Source of the DNA: Owenia fusiformis
Lineage: Eukaryota > Annelida > Polychaeta > Sabellida > Oweniidae
Direction: 5' to 3'
Length of the DNA: 60,000 nucleotides
Assembly (NCBI GenBank): GCA_903813345.2
Contig: CAIIXF020000010.1
Coordinates: 25,756,425 to 25,816,424 of the forward strand
Part shown: piece after piece, positions 54,495 to 60,000 of the stretch
Numbering within the stretch: position 1 is the stretch's first letter
How the letters are laid out: the number at the start of each line of letters is the position of its first letter
Translations under genes and position numbers: made by a program
Notes under the pieces: model-generated
What the model saw: only the letters and a program-made list of their open reading frames with translations
Databases searched by the model: none
What the model was told of the DNA's origin: nothing

Positions 54495-57267
54495 GTGATA
54501 ATAAGGCAAAGACAAAAATTCAGTTCCTGGTCACCAGGGTTATAATTCTAAAACAGCCAGCCAGGTTAACATTTGTTCTTCATTTTCAAAATTTCAATAT
54601 TTGTTGAAAAATCATATTTTTAAAAACGATGGGCTATGGGATGGATTGATAAATTACATAGAGACAGAGACCTGAAGTATGTGTTTTTCCCATAAAATGT
54701 ACATGTATTTGAATTCATACTGCATGAAGATTTTGTTGATAATGTAATATCAATTAGAAGTCCTGGTGAATAGGAATAGGAATTTTGTCCCTGACCAAAA
54801 AATAACTAGACAAGTTAAAGGCAGAATCTGATCTATAGGGGGTGACAAAATTACAAGCAACATGTATAATTGACCTACCAATCTATTCCTTACGATATCA
54901 TATACAATATCTCCCAAAAGATTCACAATATGTTCTAAATTGGTGAAGTTATAATGATTCAAAGTGCAAAAATGAGTGAAAAATGTTTAAATTCTCCCAA
55001 ATAATAAGAATGGTAACCATTCTTATAGAAAAATAATACATTATTGTAAAAATCTTTAGTTTTCCTGGAATAAAGTATGCACTTTTGTGATTTTTAGAAA
55101 ATAGGCATGACAAGGAATGACATGAGCCAAAAATATTTTAAAATTGAAACAATTTTTTGTTTAGCCTGCTCGCTATCTCTGATTCTCTCTTTAAGATTTC
55201 AGATCTTTAAACAGGAGTTATACCAAAAACTAAAATATAACCTAAACTTTGGGAATTTCAATATGAGATTAAAGATATCAACCTTTGAAGAGTCTAGACT
55301 TTTCTGTATTCTCTTAACAAAATTAAACATAAATTCAGTGAATTAACTAATTGCTAGCATCTAAGTTATTGTATTTACACGGTAGGGTGATCTCCCCAGC
55401 AATTTTTGCCTAGCCAACGCACCCTGCTGAACCTTTTAGACCACCATACCGGCACCCGAGTAAAGTTAAGAACATTGGTACGCACAACATTATGGATTAT
55501 CACTTTCAAATGTAGAGTGTCCATTTAAAAAAGACAAATTTACCAGAATGTTTATATTAACATTGTGTTATGACGTAGATGTGAGAAACAGATATGGTGA
55601 ATAAGTTGCGCAAATATCCCAGGTCAAAATAATAGCATACATATTCAGGGTAATCATTAGCTAATGATTATGAAACAAATAGGTAACAAATAGTATAGCA
55701 ATTTGACATGCAAATGAGATAATCATTCAGGGTAATCATTAGCTAATGATTGTGAATTTAATGAAACACTGATTTCTTTCTTCGTTAATCATTCAGTAAT
55801 CATTCAGTAATTATTCAGAAACACATAGTTAATTATTCAGAAACAAATCAATAATTATTCAGAAACAAATCGGTAATTATTCAGAAAGAAACCGTTAATT
55901 ATTTAGAAACAAATCGTTAATTATTCAGTAATTATTCAGGTTATCTGACTCATTTTCTTCTTCATCAAGACCCTGTTGCCTCTCCTGGAGCTGTCTTGTA
56001 TTATTCTGACTAATACATGCTCATATAGAGGTGACATATACTCCAAATTAATTTATATTTATTATCTGCTCAGAAACCTAGGGCTAAAATGAGTGTTTGT
56101 GCCTAATCATGTATGGGGAACAACCCAAAATTGATCAAATTCAAAAAAAATATCTTGAATTCAAATTCATTAGAATAGTAGAGATAAATATGAATAAGTT
56201 TCAATCTAAACATGTTCTACATACCTTTATGATTATGTTGATCAAGTTTCAAGATAGTCTAGCCACCCTTCAGGTTGTTTATGCTCACTTTTATTAGACA
56301 AATAATTCTCTCACATCTTAACCAAATTTTAACGTCTGCCAATGTGGGGTTTCTCATTCTAAATCATGGACTTTTAGGTAATCATTCAGAAACAAATCGT
56401 TAATCACTCAGTAACAATTCGGAATAAAAAATTCCAAGTTAATCATTCAGAAACAAATCTTTAATTATTCAGTAACTATTCAGATTATTAATCATTCAGA
56501 GACAATTCAGTTAATTATTCAGAAACTAATCAGACGTTGCTTTTAAATTCTTCAGGTTTTCTGATTAATTCCTGAAGGATTCAATAATCATTAGCTAATG
56601 ATTATGAAATGATTTTTGTGTGGGATATCAGCTGACCCAAAAAGTGAATCTCTTTTTGACAAGTATTTTCTCAGCAATTGATCACTCAAATTTATTGAAA
56701 ACTGTTATAAAGTAGCCTGAGGGTATCTTTGGCAAGTTATACAAATATGAAGAGATCAGTTACATATTATGTGAGTATTAACAAATTCAAAAAATGCATG
56801 TACAAAATCCAATATCGATGGTAAATTCACTTATCACATATACTTATTGTGAATTCTGACACTTAACTCAGTTTTGAAATACTGTATTCTCTCTAATGAG
56901 TGTACAGTGTGGTTTCCAAATTGAAATTCAAAAGAGTCAGATATATAGAGATATAATAAGTGCACATACAAAAAAAAATAGAAAAACAAATACCCCCATT
57001 TTTTAAAATTATTATTAAGGTTTGCACACTCTACAGCCCTTGTATTTCTTTGATACCATACTCAACATAAAAGTCGCACGTGCACTCATTTGTAAATTTC
57101 AACAATTTCAACATTTCCTGTAATACAGGAGTGGTAAATTTTTCAGTGTTTTTTCAGCACCCAGTTGAAATAGGTTTCTGGTGAGATCACTAATGTGTAT
57201 ATATACAGTATATGTATATATTTGCACAGTTGTACTAAATATAATAATATTTTCCCCTTAACTTTAG
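54495..57267 (+). other. Intron of the CARD-NHL gene
   Basis: A 2.77-kb intron runs from gtgata to the acceptor ccccttaactttag. It holds a degenerate repeat field at 55645-56605 and otherwise AT-rich DNA. Open frames at 55107-55346 and 56097-56297 have no recognisable domain. Confidence 0.7.
55645..56605. repeat. Degenerate attcagaaacaaatcgttaa repeats and three copies of a 14-bp palindrome
   Basis: Many imperfect copies of a 17-20-bp motif (ttattcagaaacaaatcgtt) alternate with taatcattcagtaa. The palindrome TCATTAGCTAATGA occurs at 55654-55667, 55736-55749 and 56588-56601. Confidence 0.7.
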
Positions 57268-57524
57268 GTGATGACAGGCTAAATGGTCACGTTGGAATAT
57301 TTGTGATGGAGGAGTATATCTTGCTGACTGATACAGAGAACCATAGAGTGTTGCTGCTAAGTCATGGAGGTGACTTGATCAAGTATCTACTGACCAGGGA
57401 GGAGCATGGATTTCTCTCCCCTACTGAGGTCATGGTAGATAGTACTGGCAACATTTTAGTGGGTGAGAGCCATATGGCCATAACAGGCAGGAATCTTCTG
57501 CATGTCTTCAAGGTAGATGAGTGA
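57268..57524 (+). CDS. CARD-NHL protein, terminal exon
   Basis: The acceptor is ttaactttag and the stop TGA is at 57522-57524. Joined to exon 1, the split codon G|GT gives Gly in NGKGDDRLNG, the classic NHL blade start. Two more blades follow: VMEEYILLTDTENHRVLLLS and VMVDSTGNILVGESH. The NHL fold is a beta-propeller used for RNA or protein binding in TRIM-NHL proteins. Here the TRIM RING/B-box N-terminus is replaced by a CARD. The combined protein would be about 417 residues. Confidence 0.85.
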
Positions 57525-58212
57525 TATGAACATCACGATATGTTGCTAGTGCTTGGTGCATTGGACAAGGTTCACCATTTTTCTATATAATTTGTAGAAT
57601 TTCTGGAAAATTGAATGCAATGAATTTCAAATGATTGCTTGATACAATACTTGATATTCATATATTTGTAGATATAGTAGTATATAATGATGGTACTCTT
57701 ACAGTGGTACTCTCCACATCATACTTACAAAGTTCACTAACAAAATATTTTAAGTGCTGTAGGTTTTAAGTAATATCTGTGTTTTCAATAACGCCATCCA
57801 AGCATTGGAAAATGCAAAGAAAAATGTTGGACCCAGAAATAAAAATGAAATGCATTTTTTGGACGCAGTTCAAGTCCAGTGCATGCTTTCAGTAGGTTTG
57901 TCCAAGAGTGCGTCCCTGGGACGGATTGATTTTCAAAAGGTGAGTCTCCCCTCAAGAAAGTGCGTCCCATGAAAAAAGGTTGAATTCAAATTTTTTTGAA
58001 AATCAGACGCAGTCTTAGACAAACCTACTGAAAACATTGAATATATTTTATGCATTTCTACCCCACATTAGCAAGAAATTTGTATGATTTCCTAGAGAAT
58101 ATATACACAAAAATGGGTTCAGCTGAATAATTAATTCATATGTATTAAAAGGTCAATTCAAGCTGTCATGAGATCCATATGAGCGTAATCTAACAGATGA
58201 TCAGATGTATAC
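57525..58212. other. Downstream non-coding region
   Basis: Probable 3' UTR followed by intergenic DNA. A short inverted pair (acgcagttcaagtccagt region near 57865 and acgcagtcttagacaaacct near 58008) resembles a decayed MITE; no firm borders. Confidence 0.5.
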
Positions 58213-59746
58213 ATAGTAAAACCTGTCTTAGCGAACCCTTCTCTCTAGTGGACACCTTTGTCAAGTGAACTCCTTTTCTCAGCAAATACTCTACTGACTT
58301 CTGTTAGTGTTGCCACGATGAATCGATACATTGCGATATACATCGCCCTTTCTTATCTTATTTTGAAGCAAATGTCTTACCTTTCTCATGTCTTAGTTCA
58401 TTTTCCAATGTTCTCTGATATTCTTTCACTTTAAAACTGTTTTAGCTAGTCGAAATGAACTATTTATCTAAAAAAATTTACTACTTTGACTTCACCGTAA
58501 CTGGAAGTACTCGGATGTACCAGCGTACTATTATTAATTTGTTCTGTTCGGAATTTTAGTGCATAAGCGTTCGGTATTTCAGGGCACTTTTCCACCCTAT
58601 GCAGACAGAGCCTGTGGGAAATATTGGGTGCGGCGCAAATGAGCGGAGGGTGCGGAGCTAACGGTCATTTTTGAATTTAAATATGGGATATTTCTGAAAC
58701 TAAGCCGTTTTGGGACTTCAAATATACCAAGATATGTGTATTTGACACCAAATATCAATAAAATTGTGAAAATAGTAGTGCAATTCATTTTATAGCGACG
58801 CAGTATGCCTTAAACATTTCCCAGACCTATATATTTTGAGACTATCCTTTTAATACTGCATCCCCAGCATTCATAAAAAATGGTGTTCAAGATACACTAC
58901 CCACGCAAATTATTTTTGCATCTTGGAAGCCAGGCAGTATCTGTGTGATTTTATAAAAATTCGGAAATGTTCTTCAGATATGAGCCCCCTCTAAATATTG
59001 GGTGTGGAGGTACGTTTATGGAGCTCCTCCGCACCCAATATTTAGAGGGGGCTCATATCTGAAAAACATTTCCGAATTTTTATAAAATCACACAGATACT
59101 GCCTGGCTTCCAAGATGCAAAAATAATTTGTATAGATAGTGTACCTTGAACAGGGGGCTCATATCTGAAAAACATTTCCGAATTTTTATAAAATCACACA
59201 GATACTGCCTGGCTTCCAAGATGCAAAAATAATTTGTATAGATAGTGTACCTTGAACACCATTTTTTATGAATGCTGGGGACTCAGTATTAAAAGGATAA
59301 TTTCAAAATATATAGGTCTGGGAAAGGTTTAAGGCACACTGCGTCGCTATAGAATGAATTGCGCTACTATTTTCACAATTGTATTGATATTTGGTGTCAA
59401 ATACACATATCTTGGTATATTTGAAGTCCCAAAACGGCTTAGTTTCAGAAATATCCCAAATTTAAATTCAAAAATGACCGTTAGCTCCGCACCCTCCGCT
59501 CATTTGCTCCGCACCAAATATTTCCCACAGGCTCTGTCTGCATAGGGTGTTTTCTCTGAGTTTTTTTTATGTACATCATGATGTGCATCGATGTTTACTA
59601 CTGAAAATTGCCAGTGCATTGATGTACAATTATGGCACATCGCGACAACACTAACTTCTGGAAAAATTGCCTCTGCAAACACCTACCTTTAGTGAACACA
59701 TTTTTTGTGGTTCTAAGTGTGTTCACTGTACAGAGGTTTTACTGTG
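58213..59746. mobile_element. CAGTAAAACCTG-family MITE split by a palindromic insertion
   Basis: The left end atagtaaaacctgtcttagc and right end gaggttttactgtgttat are inverted and match the termini of 20374-21207 and 29083-29225, with one substitution at the left end. The body (agtggacacctttgtcaagt on the left, tagtgaacacatttt on the right) is interrupted by the 957-bp element at 58593-59549. Confidence 0.65.
58593..59549. mobile_element. 957-bp near-perfect palindromic foldback element with 5-bp TSD
   Basis: The ends CACCCTATGCAGACAGAGCC and the mirrored GGCTCTGTCTGCATAGGGTG are flanked by an exact 5-bp duplication TTTTC (58588-58592, 59550-59554). The left arm (about 58593-59009) mirrors the right arm almost throughout, with a centre near 59010-59024. 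The right arm carries a tandem duplication of about 105 bp (gggggctcatatctgaaaaa at 59049 and 59154). The arms give matching 63-residue open frames on opposite strands; these are mirror images, not genes. Confidence 0.88.
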
Positions 59747-60000
59747 TTATATATGTATCTGGTGCTATTTTTTGCATACGCTGTACTTAATTCTGTGCTT
59801 CATGAATTTTTTCGACAATTTCTAGTTTTATGGTATTTTATGAAAAAGAAAAAATATATGGGAAAGAGAAATTTTCAATTTTGTACAAAGGCATGAACAG
59901 TACGTATGATCCATCTCTAAACAAAACACCTTTTTTAACTATTGTTTACTCTGCTTCATTGACTCAATAAAAATTGCTTGTGTGTTTATTTGATTATTTG
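59747..60000. other. AT-rich non-coding DNA to window end
   Basis: No feature recognised. Confidence 0.5.

Noticed and set aside
58597-59545. Two similar 63-codon open frames on opposite strands
   Set aside because: They are the mirrored arms of the palindromic element.

Overview
The window is AT-rich metazoan nuclear DNA. Genes are split by spliceosomal introns with GT/AG borders, there are no bacterial-style operons, and transposons and minisatellites are abundant. The gene families (VPS26C, a CARD plus NHL-type propeller protein) and repeats that look like those common in bivalves suggest a lophotrochozoan, probably a mollusc. That placement is an inference and no single sequence here proves it.

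Three host loci can be supported. (1) On the + strand, three small exons that share splice phase (594-629, 24546-24593, 25174-25259) look like the 3' end of a cell-surface protein gene: a Thr/Ser/Pro-rich stalk followed by a hydrophobic GPI-anchor-type tail. A second phase-compatible terminal exon at 27591-27691 encodes a different hydrophobic tail. (2) On the - strand, seven exons between 49862 and 38494 encode residues corresponding to about 68 to the C-terminus of VPS26C (DSCR3), the arrestin-like Retriever subunit. The N-terminal exons are not visible. (3) On the + strand, exons at 53472-54494 and 57268-57524 encode a CARD domain followed by an NHL-like beta-propeller. The first exon carries an apparent 1-nt frameshift.

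Most of the rest is mobile or repeated DNA. 5180-13160 has the A1...B1-A2...B2 split-direct-repeat layout of PAT/Ngaro-type tyrosine-recombinase retroelements but no coding capacity. A non-LTR retrotransposon (about 43128-48219, - strand) sits in a VPS26C intron in the gene's own orientation. Its ORF1 and ORF2 lie in one frame, separated by a single TAG. Bounded DNA transposons and MITEs include a hAT element with 8-bp TSD (33285-34626), a 3.1-kb TA-flanked element (34857-38002), a mariner-like foldback (31735-32759), a 516-bp TA-flanked MITE (40209-40724), two elements with CAC...GTG ends and 5-bp TSDs (48958-49472 and 58593-59549), three copies of a CAGTAAAACCTG-ended family, and several small hairpin MITEs. 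Minisatellites lie at 172-560, 4700-5119, 10390-11165 and 30420-31353, and a tandem repeat of about 345 bp at 51240-52425.

Layout: 0-28 kb is the 3' part of the surface-protein gene, with a giant intron holding the split-direct-repeat element. 28-38 kb is an intergenic transposon cluster. 38.5-50 kb is VPS26C with its intronic LINE. 50-53.4 kb is repeats. 53.5-57.5 kb is the CARD-NHL gene, which may lie inside a long VPS26C 5' intron. 58.2-59.7 kb is a nested pair of transposons. No tRNA, rRNA or CRISPR was found.
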